From contig JAWZYV010010330.1 of assembly GCA_038373885.1 (NCBI GenBank), positions 1 to 64,000 of the forward strand: a stretch of 64,000 bases of DNA, given 5' to 3'. Below are positions 43,216-54,230 of the stretch, piece by piece. The DNA comes from Cheiracanthium punctorium. Its lineage: Eukaryota > Arthropoda > Arachnida > Araneae > Cheiracanthiidae. Under the pieces are notes generated by a model, which was given only the letters and a program-made list of their open reading frames with translations, did no database searches and was not told the DNA's origin. The position numbers and the translations under genes were made by a program. Each line of letters begins with the position of its first letter. The stretch's first letter is position 1.

Positions 43216-43825
43216 GTAACCCCCCCCCCCTAGAGCTTCTTCTTGACTGGATTGAACAGCGCACGCCCCCCTTCCATGCACCCATTGCATCGTGGGGGAA
43301 TCCAAAACAGATCATGAAATAAATACATCGTATCGATGCGAAGCGTTTGTCTTTACGTGATGAAAACGATGTTCCATCTCGGCCCCCATTCGACTCGTAT
43401 CGACGCATCTGTCTGTTCGACGGACACGGCGAAAAGATAAAAAACACACAAAAAAAAAGAGAATGAATTTTCTGGATAGACATTCGAGTTGTTTCGGACC
43501 ACCCCGATCCGTCTTCGAGTCGCGTTCGTCGCCACTTTTCTTTTCAATAAAACACGATCGCGTGACGCGGTGCCATCGGGCGACGCTTGGCCGACCACGA
43601 TGTGTCTGTGTGTGCGCGACGCACAGAAGACGTTTCTCGCACGACCCAGGTCCGGGTTGTCGGCGGTCCGTCCGCCCGTCTTCCAGACGCCCCGGCGACG
43701 ATCCGACTCTTGGGAAAATGCGAAGTCGGACACTGATAGGGATCATGGCGCTGCCTGAATGAATGTATTGTTCTTGGATGGCACATGTTTCTTTTCACTT
43801 TTCGATTTTGGCATCGAGCGGTCGT
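43216..43825. promoter_or_regulatory. CpG-rich block, unrecognised (speculative)
   Basis: About 43480-43750 is GC- and CpG-rich with no copy elsewhere in the window. Long open frames exist on both strands at once, which is what high GC produces; none shows a domain, and one runs into element L. It could be promoter-like or an old repeat. Confidence 0.2.
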
Positions 43826-43829
43826 TTCA

Positions 43830-44547
43830 CCCTTGGAGGCGCAACCCTTTCCCAATGCCGGAAAGAGGGGCAGCCGTGGCCATCGCTCGACGGAACGACC
43901 CGCAAGAGGGCGGACGATCGAAACGTGCATCGCGTGCCACCGATCGAGAGATTCCTTTTTGGACGACAGCTGGCTGTGCCGCACAGCCAGCTGGGTCCAA
44001 AAAAGGGTCTCTCGATCGGTGGCACGCGATGAAGGTTTCGATCGTCCGCCCTCTTGCGGGTCGTGAAGTCGAGCGATGGCAACGGGTGATCTTTTGTCGG
44101 CATGGGGCCCTCTATCCAGCGGTTCTCGCATGCTTCCATTTTTAGGCAGAGGTCAGTGCTGTTCAAAAGAATCGTGACCCTTTTTGGACGGGAAAGGACG
44201 CGCTCAAAGGTAAAGGCGTCGATCTCTGGCACGCGATGAACGTTTCGATCGTCCGCCCTCTTGCGGGTCGTTCCGTCGAGCGATGGCCACGGCTGCCCAT
44301 TTTTCAGCAGGGGGCCCTCTGTCTAGCGGTTCTCGCATTCTTCCAGTTTTCAGCAGAGGTCAGTGCTGTTCGAAAGAAACGTGACCCTTTTTGGACGGGA
44401 AAGGACGTGCTCAAAAGTAAAAGAGTCTCGTGGAGCTCTGTCACCCGCCACTGTTTTTATAGAAATCCAATCGACTCTTCGTGACGGGCAACAGTCCAAA
44501 CGTCCGAGTGGGGTGTTCCCAGATCGGGAACACTGCGCGTTCAAGGG
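43830..44547 (-). mobile_element. Foldback element, family L copy 4 (longest, internally duplicated)
   Basis: The ends are CCCTTGGAGGCGCAACCC and CACTGCGCGTTCAAGGG. TTCA lies on both sides (43826-43829 and 44548-44551), a variant of the usual TTAA. The centre is a long hairpin (AGCTGGCTGTGCCGCACAGC). The segment CGATCGTCCGCCCTCTTGCG to GTCAGTGCTGTTC is present twice in tandem (about 44038 and 44246). Confidence 0.85.
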
Positions 44548-44604
44548 TTCATCTGGCGAATCGGTTTTCGGGATCACCGACACGACGGGTCGGGTCACGG
44601 GCTT

Positions 44605-45510
44605 GAACTCATTAACGGTGTATAGTTCGAAAAAGGCATGCGATTTTGGTACATAAATACAAGTAAACTAACCAGTGGCGCACCCAGGATTTTAGTTTAG
44701 GGGAGGCTGGTCTATAAATACTGCTGAACTCGATTATAGTGACCTCAATTATAGTTGTAACTCTCTTAAAACGTCAAAATATTCTGTGCCAGTCGACTTG
44801 CCCGTAGAACATAACCCCCACGAGCCATGGAACTCATTTTAGAATCCAATAATTATGTGATCTTTTCAGTGATGTTGTAACCAAGTTGAACCGTGTTTCA
44901 TGCTCTAACTGTAAGTTTTTATTTAAAAACTAACATCTGTTTTTGGTAAAAAGTATTTTAGAAATAATTTGAAGACAATTTTTTAAAAGAAAACATTTAG
45001 AAATAATTTGAAGACAATTTTAAAAAGAAAACATTTAACTCATTAGTGACAATTTTCAATACTTTTCACTTCTAATTTCCCACCTTTAGGGGGGGGGCTT
45101 CACCCCCCATAGCCCCCCCGTAGGTGCGCCTATGAAACTAACTATGTCATGCACTCCAAAATTATTAGAATGCCCTTTACAAGCTGCACTATACACTGCC
45201 ATAAGCGATCCACCCGTCTCCATTGCGAGACTTTCAGAAATTCTTAAAAATCGACCCTTGAGTAGGATGTGTCACTTTTCGAACATTTTTTGCTGCGCAA
45301 TTTCATGTTACAGAATTTTTTCCGAAAGTTTTATAAAAGACACCTATGTTTCATTTATGACGGAGGGTCATACAGCTTCTAAAGAATTATCTTGAATTTT
45401 TTCGAGTCACTGGGACAACTAGTTTATTTCAATGTGTGTACCTAGGCCTTGAGGGAAATTTTGTTTCTTAGAGCTACACCCTTAAGGTTCTTCTTTCGGG
45501 AATCATGCAA
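44605..45510 (+). repeat. Repeat O copy 2, split by MITE C
   Basis: The left part (44612-44672) matches O; after the MITE the sequence continues from 45135. In the forward frame it encodes DPPVSIARLSEILKNRPLSR, collinear with DPPVSVSELLEK at 46410 and its relatives, so this repeat may have had a coding past. I do not recognise the protein. Confidence 0.65.
44673..45134 (+). mobile_element. hAT-type MITE, family C copy 2
   Basis: The ends are CAGTGGCGCACCCAGGA and TAGGTGCGCCTATG, with a perfect 8-bp TSD AAACTAAC at 44665-44672 and 45135-45142. A 40-bp block (AATAATTTGAAGACAATTTT) is tandemly duplicated at about 44960-45020, unlike the other C copies. Confidence 0.94.
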
Positions 45511-46189
45511 CTTTTCAAAAGCTTTTCAAAAACTGAAATGGACTAGAGCCTAATAGGCTCCTATAGGATTTAGTTAAACAATATGCAAATTTACAACCGT
45601 TTACCTGAAACATGTTTATCGGAAAGGGCCCTCCACTTCTATCCATTCGTCTCCCGAACAGACTTTGCGATGACACGATCATCCGTAATCGATTACATAA
45701 AATAATATGGATTACGATTACTAATAATTTCCAAAAATATTATGACTAGCGAATGTTCATTGAGTGAAATAGTAGTCATCTTGATGTTAAGGCAATCCAA
45801 TATCGAAAAAATTCGATCATGCCATTTTATCATAGCATTTTTGTAAAATTTATAAAATTATTATTTTTGTCATCAATTACAGTCGATTGTAATCGGCACG
45901 AAGTCTGCTCCCGACCTCGAAAATAAATATACAAGGATGATGAAGCGTTATTCTGCATGGTGAATCTGTTTTGCTTTCATTTTAAATATATTATAAAATA
46001 CTTTTAATGTGCTCAAACAGGGTGGTCAAGCTCAACCCATAACTCGCATGAAAGGTACTTATCAGTCTGTACGCGCGTTCCCGTCCCCACTTTTATGCCA
46101 CGCGGTGTGTGGGACATCTGCCGGAGAAGATCGGAACTTTTCGGGTCCGAAACGCGCGTAAAAACGGATGCGTATACCTGTTGTGCTCA
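45511..46189. other. No gene recognised
   Basis: AT-rich DNA with several AATCGATTAC/GATTACGATTAC words at about 45688-45725 and GATTGTAATCGG at 45883. No domain. Confidence 0.5.
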
Positions 46190-46285
46190 TTGTTTCACGA
46201 AGTTTTAAGGATGGCGCGAGACAGTCGAAGTTGAGAGAGTGGCCGGATTCTCTCCAACATGCAAACGAAAGGGACAGAGTCAAAA

Positions 46286-47124
46286 AACGGTGTAGTTCGA
46301 AAAAAATCATGTGATTTTGGTACGTAAGTACCCATAAACTCATGACGCCAGGCACTTCAACATTTATGAAACGGTCTCTTGACACGCTGTACTACCTACT
46401 GAAATAAACGATCCACCTGTATCCGTTTCAGAACTTCTAGAAAAAATGGTGTTATTCGAAAAAATCATGTGATTTTGGTACATAATTACAAATAAACTCA
46501 TTATGCCAGGCACTTCAAAATTTTGAAACCGTCTCTTTACAAGCTGTATTACATACTACGAAGACAGGTCAATCTGTATCCATTTCAAAACTTTTAGAAA
46601 AAATTCTTAAACATCGGAAATTTTCGCAAAGCGTGTCACTCTTCGAAAAATCTATCAGATGAAATCCATGTTTAACCCATTTGTGCCTGGATATTTTTGC
46701 GACTTTCTTCGATTTTTACTGATAAGAGAAATAATAGATAAATTTCTGATGCCAACTTCTTGAACAAGGGATGATTTCTTTTAAAATCCTTATGCATAAA
46801 AATCGAAATATCAACATCCTACTTGGTCATGTTAAAGTATTTTGTGGAGTTGAGGCTCAATACTCATGAACAAAGGCTAGGAAAAATAAATAACGTTTTC
46901 GACTAATAGCGAAAATGCCGTCCCAAAAAAGGGACGCTAGGCATAAATGGGTTAAGATTTTTTTCTGAAAATGTCACAAAAGCCACAGCGTTTTCGCTTA
47001 TCGTAGTGTGTAAAACAGCTTATGAAGAACCCTCTGGAATTTTTTGGAGACCCTGGTGCTATTAGTTTATTTCAATTTGTGTACCAAGACTCAAAACAGA
47101 GTTCTTTTTTTTTCGAAGAACAGT
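46286..47124 (+). repeat. Repeat O copies 3 and 4 in tandem, split by a TTAA MITE
   Basis: A first partial unit (46286-46445) runs into a second start at about 46447 (GGTGTTATTCGAAAAAATCA). The second unit is interrupted at 46676-46951 and resumes at 46956. Frame fragments PVSISKLLEKILKHRKFSQS and VTLFEKS are shared with the copies at 56861 and 59724. Confidence 0.75.
46676..46951. mobile_element. 276-bp TTAA MITE, family P (piggyBac-like ends)
   Basis: The ends are CCCATTTGTGCCT and, inverted, CCCATTTATGCCT. TTAA lies on both sides (46672-46675 and 46952-46955). It sits in repeat O where other copies (57084, 59945) have an uninterrupted CATGTTTAAGAATTTT, a direct view of the empty site. Confidence 0.95.
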
Positions 47125-47400
47125 CTTAAACATCGGATATGTTCGCACAACGTGTCCCTCTTCGAAACATCTGGCAGCTCCGATCCCAGTTCAAGAATTT
47201 TTTCTGAAAAGGTCACCAACGCCACCGCTTTTTCGCTGATGGCAGTGTGTCAAGCGGCTTAGGTAGAACCACTTGGAATTTTTGGGGGACCCTGGTGCTA
47301 TTCGTTTATTTCAACGTGTGTACCAAAACTCAAAACAGAGTTCTTTTTTTTCGACATACACCCTTAAATGGAAAGTCTGGTGTTTTGGAATGGCCCATTT
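47125..47400 (+). repeat. Repeat O, further partial unit
   Basis: Begins at CTTAAACATCGGATATGTTC and repeats the O tail GGGGACCCTGGTGCTATTCG and AACGTGTGTACCAAAACTCA to about 47370. A 72-codon open frame (47044-47262) bridges two units and encodes SSRIFSEKVTNATAFSLMAV, again of unknown family. Confidence 0.65.
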
Positions 47401-47432
47401 TCGTGCATGTTTAGAACCTAAAATTCAAAATA

Positions 47433-47947
47433 CAGTCGAACGTCGATTGAACGAGCTTTGATGGAACGAATTCACCGATTGAACGAATATTTTTTTTTCT
47501 GTCCCGAGAAAAAGAATGCTAAAATGCTCTGATGGAGCGAATTTTTATCTTGGATGGAACGAACCACCCTCGCCGAAATCAAATTCGCACCTTAAACTAA
47601 AACTTTGCGTTTTTCGCACATAAAATGAATGTCGACCCAAAGCTTTGGAAAGTCAAAACAAAGCACTCTCGAGGATTTCTTTCCAAAGTGCCAATAAGTA
47701 TGTATTATGTATTAAGTTTTAAAAACAAGTAATATTCAAGAATTTAGATAATTTTATAGTTGATCTTATAACGTTTAACTTATCCTTTTTAAGCTCGCAG
47801 TCAACCATCATCACTCTTTTTTTCATGTCTATATCGAAGGGTATTTTGCATGGATATTTTTAGACCCTACTCTTTACAAAAATGGATATTCGATTGAACG
47901 AAAGGAACGGCAGGTCCCCATCCATTCGTTCATTCGAAGTTCGTCTG
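47433..47947 (+). mobile_element. pogo-like MITE, family E copy 3
   Basis: The ends are CAGTCGAACGTCGATTGAAC and GAAGTTCGTCTG, with TA at 47431-47432 and 47948-47949. Collinear with 15322-15855. Confidence 0.92.
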
Positions 47948-48039
47948 TATTTCAAAATATAGATATTTTCGCACGTTCTTAACACTGAGCTATTTACTAT
48001 ATTAGAATGTGGGTACTGTTTCCAATATCAAAAGAGGGT

Positions 48040-48520
48040 GCGAGAAGTCTCCACCGAGGGTAAGCAGGCCCCCCTTACCACTCCCTTCAAAAAGGGAGTC
48101 GCCTTGCGCGGGGGGGGGGGCTAATGAGCCCTCATTTGCAACAACATCGTCGGTAGCCGCCCGACAGAAGTCGTCTTTTCCGGCGCGATGATTACGGACT
48201 AATTGGCAGGCATCTGGTCGCAGGTTATTTGCCCCCCGTGTTTATCGCAGCAGACGACAAAATGCGTTCGGCAGCGACCACGAAACGGGCACAATTGAAT
48301 TGCGGTGGCAATCCACCGGGCCCCTAATGTCCCACACTCACGCAAAGGGGGAGAAGATGCTACTGGTGTTGATCCCATCTTCTCGATGGGAAACTAGACG
48401 TTTGCACAACAGGACTCTTGGGCCGTGATGATCCCCTCCCCCCCCCCCCCCCCGCCTAATTCTATATTGCGACCCCACAACATGCCTCGAATCGATTCAG
48501 TGCCCTATTACCGGCAGGGA
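48040..48520. promoter_or_regulatory. GC-rich non-repetitive block, candidate enhancer (speculative)
   Basis: No repeat match in the window and no coding domain in any frame. Within about 250 bp it contains CTAATGAGCC, GATTACGGACTAATTGGC, GTTTATCGCAG, ACAATTGAATTGC and CCCCTAATGTCC, i.e. spaced TAAT/CAATTG-type cores in an otherwise GC-rich sequence. This looks more like a conserved regulatory module than like the surrounding repeats. It ends before a C16 run at 48438. Confidence 0.3.
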
Positions 48521-48616
48521 AAACGAGGCAAGTGCCAGGGACCGAAGATTTTAAGGCCCCAAAATCTGACATCATACACTTTAATAATTGGATAAAAAAA
48601 ACTTCAAAAGTTAAAT

Positions 48617-49125
48617 GATTTTTACTTTCCGAACATGTTCCCTGTCAGGAAAGTAGTGTTATCCTGGAAAAATTCGACTTCGAGATGGGGGTGTAGGGAC
48701 ACGTTTGGAGGTCTTCTGAATTCATTGAGGCTATTTTTAAGAGATGTATGTGAGTATGTGTATGTGTGTGTGCGTATGTGAGTAAACACGATCACTCCTA
48801 AACGGGGCATTCGATGGAGCTCCAGTTGGGTCTCTAGGTCATAAACCACCGTCGCAAGACCGGCATGGATTGGGGTGTGTATAGGACTTATAGTGTTTCT
48901 ACAGGGTTATGACTATAGCTTTTCTGAAGGGAAATATTTCTTTTACAGGATGGCCTACGGGGGGACATTCTTGAAAGTGCGCTCGCGTTTAAACGGTATA
49001 CATTCATTCGAGCTCAACTTGGCTATATAGGTTTGAAGGATTCATCGATTCAAATGGATTGAAAGGATGGGTCATGATCTTCATCGTAAGTGTTCGGATA
49101 GTCGAGTGAAGTCACTCCAGATTTT
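48617..49125 (+). repeat. Dispersed repeat K, copy 3
   Basis: Collinear with 33878-34380: TTTTTACTTTCCGAACATGT, CGCAAGACCGGCATGGATTG, GAAAGTGCGCTCGCGTTTAA and GTGAAGTCACTCCAG. It contains an imperfect (TATG/TGTG)n at about 48745-48780. Confidence 0.8.
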
Positions 49126-49485
49126 TTAATTATGAAGTATCAACCATGAAAATAATTCAGATTGACACGTGTATAAGTTAATTTCAACTTGTGTTTCATT
49201 CTTCAAAATGCTGTATAGTTGACCTAGCGTACCAATAGGTAGGAAAATAACGAACCCCATTTGGTTAAGAATATTTTTAATGTTAAAAAATAGAAAATGT
49301 TTTGAATTATTGGTTATTTTAAGAAGTATTTACAAAAATGATTGTTTATAAAAAGGGGTTGTACATGTTTGAAATGGACAGTCATCTATATAGGAAGTGT
49401 TTCGAGTGCTCTTGTAGAAGAATTAAAAATCTCTTTTGGATGGAGAGAGAATAACAAAGCAAACCTCATGTTCTGTTTGAAACTC
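49126..49485. other. No gene recognised
   Basis: AT-rich unique-looking DNA. Confidence 0.5.
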
Positions 49486-49832
49486 CACGCTTAAACCAAA
49501 CGAGCGAAATTCAAACAGTCCGAGCTATTTTGGGCGCAGTTTTTAAAAGTGCGCTTCTCCTTTAGGAGCGTTTTCCGATCACAAGAGCGGAGCGAAATAG
49601 GTGTGAATCGAACGTTATCAGTATTTTGGAGAACAATCAGCGAGGAGGGGAGTTCTCAGAAAATAAAAAACGAAGCGAGGAGGGGAATTCTCAGAAAAAA
49701 AAATGAAGGGAGGAGGGGAATTCTCAGAAAAAAGACTACTTAAAGAGCACTTATGCGGAAATACCGGTCGGTTTCGATGAAAACGGTTCGCTCTCCGAAG
49801 TATCGTTTTTTCGCTCTTTGGGTTTAAGCGTG
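49486..49832 (+). mobile_element. TA-type MITE, family H copy 3, expanded
   Basis: The ends are CACGCTTAAACCAAACGAG and CTTTGGGTTTAAGCGTG. About 100 bp longer than H copy 1 because GAGGAGGGGA(G/A)TTCTCAGAAAA is present three times in tandem (49648, 49687, 49720). Flanking TA is not preserved. Confidence 0.85.
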
Positions 49833-51042
49833 TTTACTCGTGTTTCTGAAGTATTCGCTTTAAACAATGACTCTTATCCAATTCTTATGGGCGCTGTGGT
49901 GCTGTCAAAAATCTGTAAAGGGTACAGTCCTTTTCAATAAGGTGCAGTCCATAGGAATAGCACACATAAATGACGTAGCCATCGATGCCTAACGGCGCCC
50001 GTTCAAAGCACGGACAGACAGACAAACGAGAATCACGAACACATTTCAACTTTCGGAATGTGCTAGTCAAAATGTTTAAAGTTTCCTTTTATGCATCCAT
50101 CTTTAAAAAAAAAAAAAAAAAAAAAATCATAAGAATTTGTGAACTCTTCTGAACGGGAAAGTTTTGGTAGTTTATTAAAGTGATGACTTGACCAATGGAA
50201 GGAAGGAAAAAGCGAAAGACTCTCATGATGCTGCAATGCATCCAAGTCGGTGCAACGAACCATGATCGATGCACCCAAAGAATGCGAGGCATCGATCTTC
50301 ATGGGCCACCATGGGTTCCCGAAATGAAACGCATCCTTTGTTCGTAACGGAAAATTTTAAAATGCAAAATAATAATAATAATAATTAAAAAAGGAAAGAG
50401 GTGCATTTTCCTTGTAGACAAAAACCACGCGATGACACCGAGCGTTCAAAATCGCGGTTTCTTTTCTCTTTTTACGAAGAGAAAATGACAGGAAAGGACC
50501 AAGAGGACAGGAAAACTAGAGTTATGTTGGAACTTCTCAAATTTTTGTACAAAACTGAAAATGGCTCGTACATTTTCGCCAGTGATCTATCCAATTTAGG
50601 ACTGAATAGTCATTTTTTTTTTTTTTTTTTAAATAGTAAGAGTATTTTCCGGAACCTATTTTTTTTAATTAAAAAAATAAAAGTGAGGGAAAAATAATGG
50701 AAAGCATAATGAGAGTCTTTGCGCGGTCAAAAGAATGGACGGTCGTCCATTATTTTGACCGCAGCGGTCACTCAAATAAGTTTTATTTTGTTAACACAAT
50801 TAAATTATAAAATGTAAATGCTCATTTCAGATGAATTCAATTAAAAAGTAAAAGTAAAGTAAAACATCCAACTCGACGAATGAAAACGATTCGATCCATC
50901 CAAGGGCCTAAAATAGGCCTCATCCCTATTCAATGGACCTCTCGACGACCGAGCAGAAGCAAAAAAAATGCAAGGTTAAAGCACTTTTTCTCCCCCAAAG
51001 CTTCCTTCGTACAACGCAATCAACAATGCATTGGAGCCCGCA
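49833..51042. other. No gene; one 40-bp palindrome
   Basis: GCGGTCAAAAGAATGGAC at 50723 pairs with GTCCATTATTTTGACCGC ending 50762. A22 at about 50106 and T20 at about 50612. The open frame from 50401 encodes KTRVMLELLKFLYKTENGSY before running into a T-run; no family recognised. Confidence 0.45.
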
Positions 51043-51505
51043 CACGTGGCGCACGCCAGGATTTTAGTTTAGGGGGGGCTGGACTACATACAAATACTGC
51101 TGAACTCGTGTCCATAGTGACCTTCGGTGTAGTACAACTCTCTTATAACGTCCAAATATTCCGTACCAACTTGACTGTCCCAAAGAACACAAGCAATGTA
51201 ACCTCATTTATAGAGTCATAAATTTAATTAATCTGATCTTTTGAGCGACGGTTGTGTAACCGCGGTGGTAACAGTGTTTTCAACTAACTGGTCCAGCATT
51301 TTATTTAAAAACTTTTATAAATAAATGTTCTTTTTTGGTTAGAAATAATTTGAGGGACAATAAAAAAAAAGAAAGAAAGAACTATAAAAAAAATTAATTC
51401 ATGAGCGACAATTTACCAATTTTTTTAAACGCTTTTCACTTCTAACTTTTCTACCTTTAGGGGTGGGCTTCAGCCCCCATAGCCCCCCCCGTGGGTGCGC
51501 CTATG
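51043..51505 (+). mobile_element. hAT-type MITE, family C copy 3
   Basis: The ends are CACGTGGCGCACGCCAGG and GTGGGTGCGCCTATG. Collinear with 44673-45134. Flanks resemble each other (GAGCCCGCA and GAGCCGCA), a degraded TSD. Confidence 0.85.
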
Positions 51506-53398
51506 GAGCCGCAGCTCCCTCCTGATTGCAACACCTGGCTACTTGGCCTGAGCTTTAACTCCTTTTTAAACAAAACTTTTTTTACTAAAACTTTTGAGAT
51601 TGGAACAGAGGCGTAGCTAGGGTTACCAGCTGCCCGGGAACAACTGAAGATTTTGCGCCCCCCCCCGTCCACCTCCCCCTAAAAAGGGAAAGGGGTCAAA
51701 CCCATAAAATAGTTCCCTCAGCTGTAATATCTGAAAATAAAAAAAAAGTGATTAAAAATACAATTATTTAAAATACGTAAAATCCCCCACCCGCTTCCTT
51801 TCTTGATTGCAATTTGGCTGTGTATTGCCGATTACAGCTCCTTTCTTTTAATCACCAAAGACCTTACCTACTGTAGCCATTTTGTCCATATAGAACGCCA
51901 TACCATTGTTACCCATTAGAAGCCTCGATTATCCAACGGAATTCGTTATGTTGAGAAAAAGTGATAGAAAATAATCTGAAGGACCTAGTTTTAAGAATAA
52001 AATCATTTTAATTCATTAACTGACAATTTTCTATTTTTTTTAAAAAATTTCCTTTTACTCTCCACATTCAGGCGGGCTTAGTCCCCACCCATTGGGGTGG
52101 GCATATGTCAGTGATACAAAAAAGTTTTATCCTTCTTTCAGCAGTCGAAATAAACTATATTTACTATTTATGTCAGGTCCAAATATGTCAGGTCAAAACT
52201 AATTTATACTTGCTTTACCATGTATCTCGTCTAGTGATTTTGCAACTTCGATAGATTATGCATCACCAGCTTAATAATAGAATGTTACGTATCGATGGCA
52301 ATGTATTTTTCTACAATTCGAGATATGTTTACTGACCCGATTACCAAACGGATCAAAAATGAATTTTTTTTTCGGGCTTTTTTTTTTCTGGCATTTGAAA
52401 TATAAGACATTTTGAATACTTTTCCAGTTACCTGATATCAACTTTTTTTTTTTTTTTCCCGAGAAGATGCTCAAAACTTGTATTATTTCTTGCATTAATT
52501 ACTTGTAAAAATATAATTAAAAGAACAACCTTAAGCAACTTAAAAATTTTAAACACGCAATATTTTATTCAAAAAAACATAATTTAGCATTCAGCAATAT
52601 AGAAAAAACTGCAAAAGTAACAATATTTCTATACCTTAACTTGAAGGTTCTCATTGGGAAGGAGAACCAAAAAACGCAGACTTTAAAAGCAGTTTCTATT
52701 TTAAATATGCAGCTTTTTAAAAAGACGAGTACAGCAGAATAATACTATATACGGTATGAAGGACTGATAATTGAATCATATAAGTCGAATCACATTGAGA
52801 AAAAAATATCTCACGTTGACATTCAGTCTCCTCGCAAATGTCCCGAATTACGACGAGGAGCATCCAGACAGGTGGCGGCTCGTTGGTTATTTAAATGGAG
52901 GAGGTTCACCAAAAACAAATGTCCGAAAATTAAATAGTGCAGATACAACGCACCTTACAAAATAAAATATATTTGCGTTTCCAGCCAGTTAAAGGAAAAC
53001 AATGCACGCTCGAACTGAAAGAAAAACAAGTAATATTTATTGTCTTTACATTTCGTCACCAAGATAAGAGTAAGCAAAGGTACAAGTCTTGATTCATTTG
53101 TATCTTCAATGTTTGTTAAAAAAAAAAAAAAAGACAAAGGATAGTATTGAAAATTGTCCCTGCTTAAGCTCCGAGTCACTTCTTTTGCTCTGCTCCCATC
53201 ATTAATTATATACACTTAGTTTCTAAAAAAAAATATTTTAGTGGAAAAAGGATTAGAAAAGAAGAAAAATAATAAAGGAAAATGAAATAAAAATGGATTA
53301 ACTAACCGAACGTAACTAAACCCAAGGGAAATTCGGAGAGATAAACCGCAAAAAATGTCCCTTGTGCATCACCGAAAATGTCGGCGAACGGAATGATA

Positions 53399-53505
53399 TC
53401 AGAAGAGCCTGTACTGCTTCTCAATTCTCTCCCGCTTCAGTTCCAGAGAGCGGATCAGAAGGGAATTTTTCCCGTTACGCACGAGCGCATCGATTAAAGG
53501 CTGTA
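53399..53505 (-). CDS. Possible terminal exon, unrecognised protein
   Basis: On the minus strand 35 codons, from an AG at the boundary (TTCCTACAG before 53505) to TGA at 53399-53401, read LIDALVRNGKNSLLIRSLEL followed by KRERIEKQYRLF. The peptide is amphipathic, charged and coiled-coil-like, with none of the low-complexity look of other open frames nearby. C-termini like this occur in Myb/SANT-like and similar DNA-binding proteins, but I cannot name a family. No upstream exon was found within the element on this strand. It could be a captured host exon, a transposase tail, or chance. Confidence 0.3.
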
Positions 53506-53954
53506 CTGTAGGAACCTACACTACAGTGCGTTAGCCATAATTAAGAGTATTTTAATAATAAGTGGAGGAAGAGAGTAAGATACTGAGACGTTTTTAAATT
53601 CACACAAAATCCTAGACAGTGTACCTTAATATTTTAAAAAATAATAATTTGTTAATGTGTTTATTTTATATTAGCTGAAGTACCCGCCGATGACGGGTTA
53701 GTCTATAAAAAAATGAATGCAAATTGCACCAAAAATGCAAGAAACTTTCGTTAGCTTTGTAGGGAGTAACACAGAATGGATGTAGAATGTTGCCAAAGTA
53801 AAGAAAGCGATATGTTATAATTTTTATGTATATTGTTTTATTTTGCCAGGAAGAGGACAAGCTCGCGTCCACTGAATGTGTCGCTTAGAGCATACAATAT
53901 GCGTTTCTTCCTGGAATTTCCCGCCACAATTTGGAACCTCATCAGACGGTGGGG

Positions 53955-54178
53955 GGGGGGGGGGGCTTGGGGGGGGCTTTCTGAACATTTGGCACCCCTC
54001 GGCAACCAGCTAGCGACCGCTGAGAGGACCTTTCGGGACAACCAAGGAATTAACGTACACGTAGATTCACGTACAACCGCATGTACACTGTGGTCTTTAG
54101 TGAGTATGCCGGTATACGAACCCTCAACCTTTCCGGTTACGAATCCAACGCCTTAACCACTGGAGCTACCCACGACCC
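53955..54178 (-). mobile_element. tRNA-derived SINE
   Basis: On the minus strand it begins GGGTCGTGGGTAGCTCCAGT and continues GGTTAAGGCGTTGGATTCGT, with A box TAGCTCCAGTGG and B box GGTTCGTATACC (plus 54112-54123). The anticodon-loop region TTCGTAA resembles tRNA-Thr(CGT), but the stem is imperfect and the 3' acceptor arm does not pair, so this is a SINE head and not a tRNA gene. The body extends to the C/G-run near 53955. No TSD was identified. Confidence 0.7.
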
Positions 54179-54230
54179 AATGACCATTGTTATAAAGATG
54201 TTACAGGTTAGAGAGTAACTTAGTTAATAT

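Noticed and set aside
43544..44131. Longest open frame, 195 codons on the minus strand
   Set aside because: It spans a CpG-rich block and half of foldback element L, is open on the opposite strand too, and shows no domain. Composition explains it.
54106..54178. A functional tRNA-Thr gene
   Set aside because: A and B boxes are present, but the anticodon stem is imperfect, the acceptor 3' strand does not pair, and the sequence continues into a SINE body.
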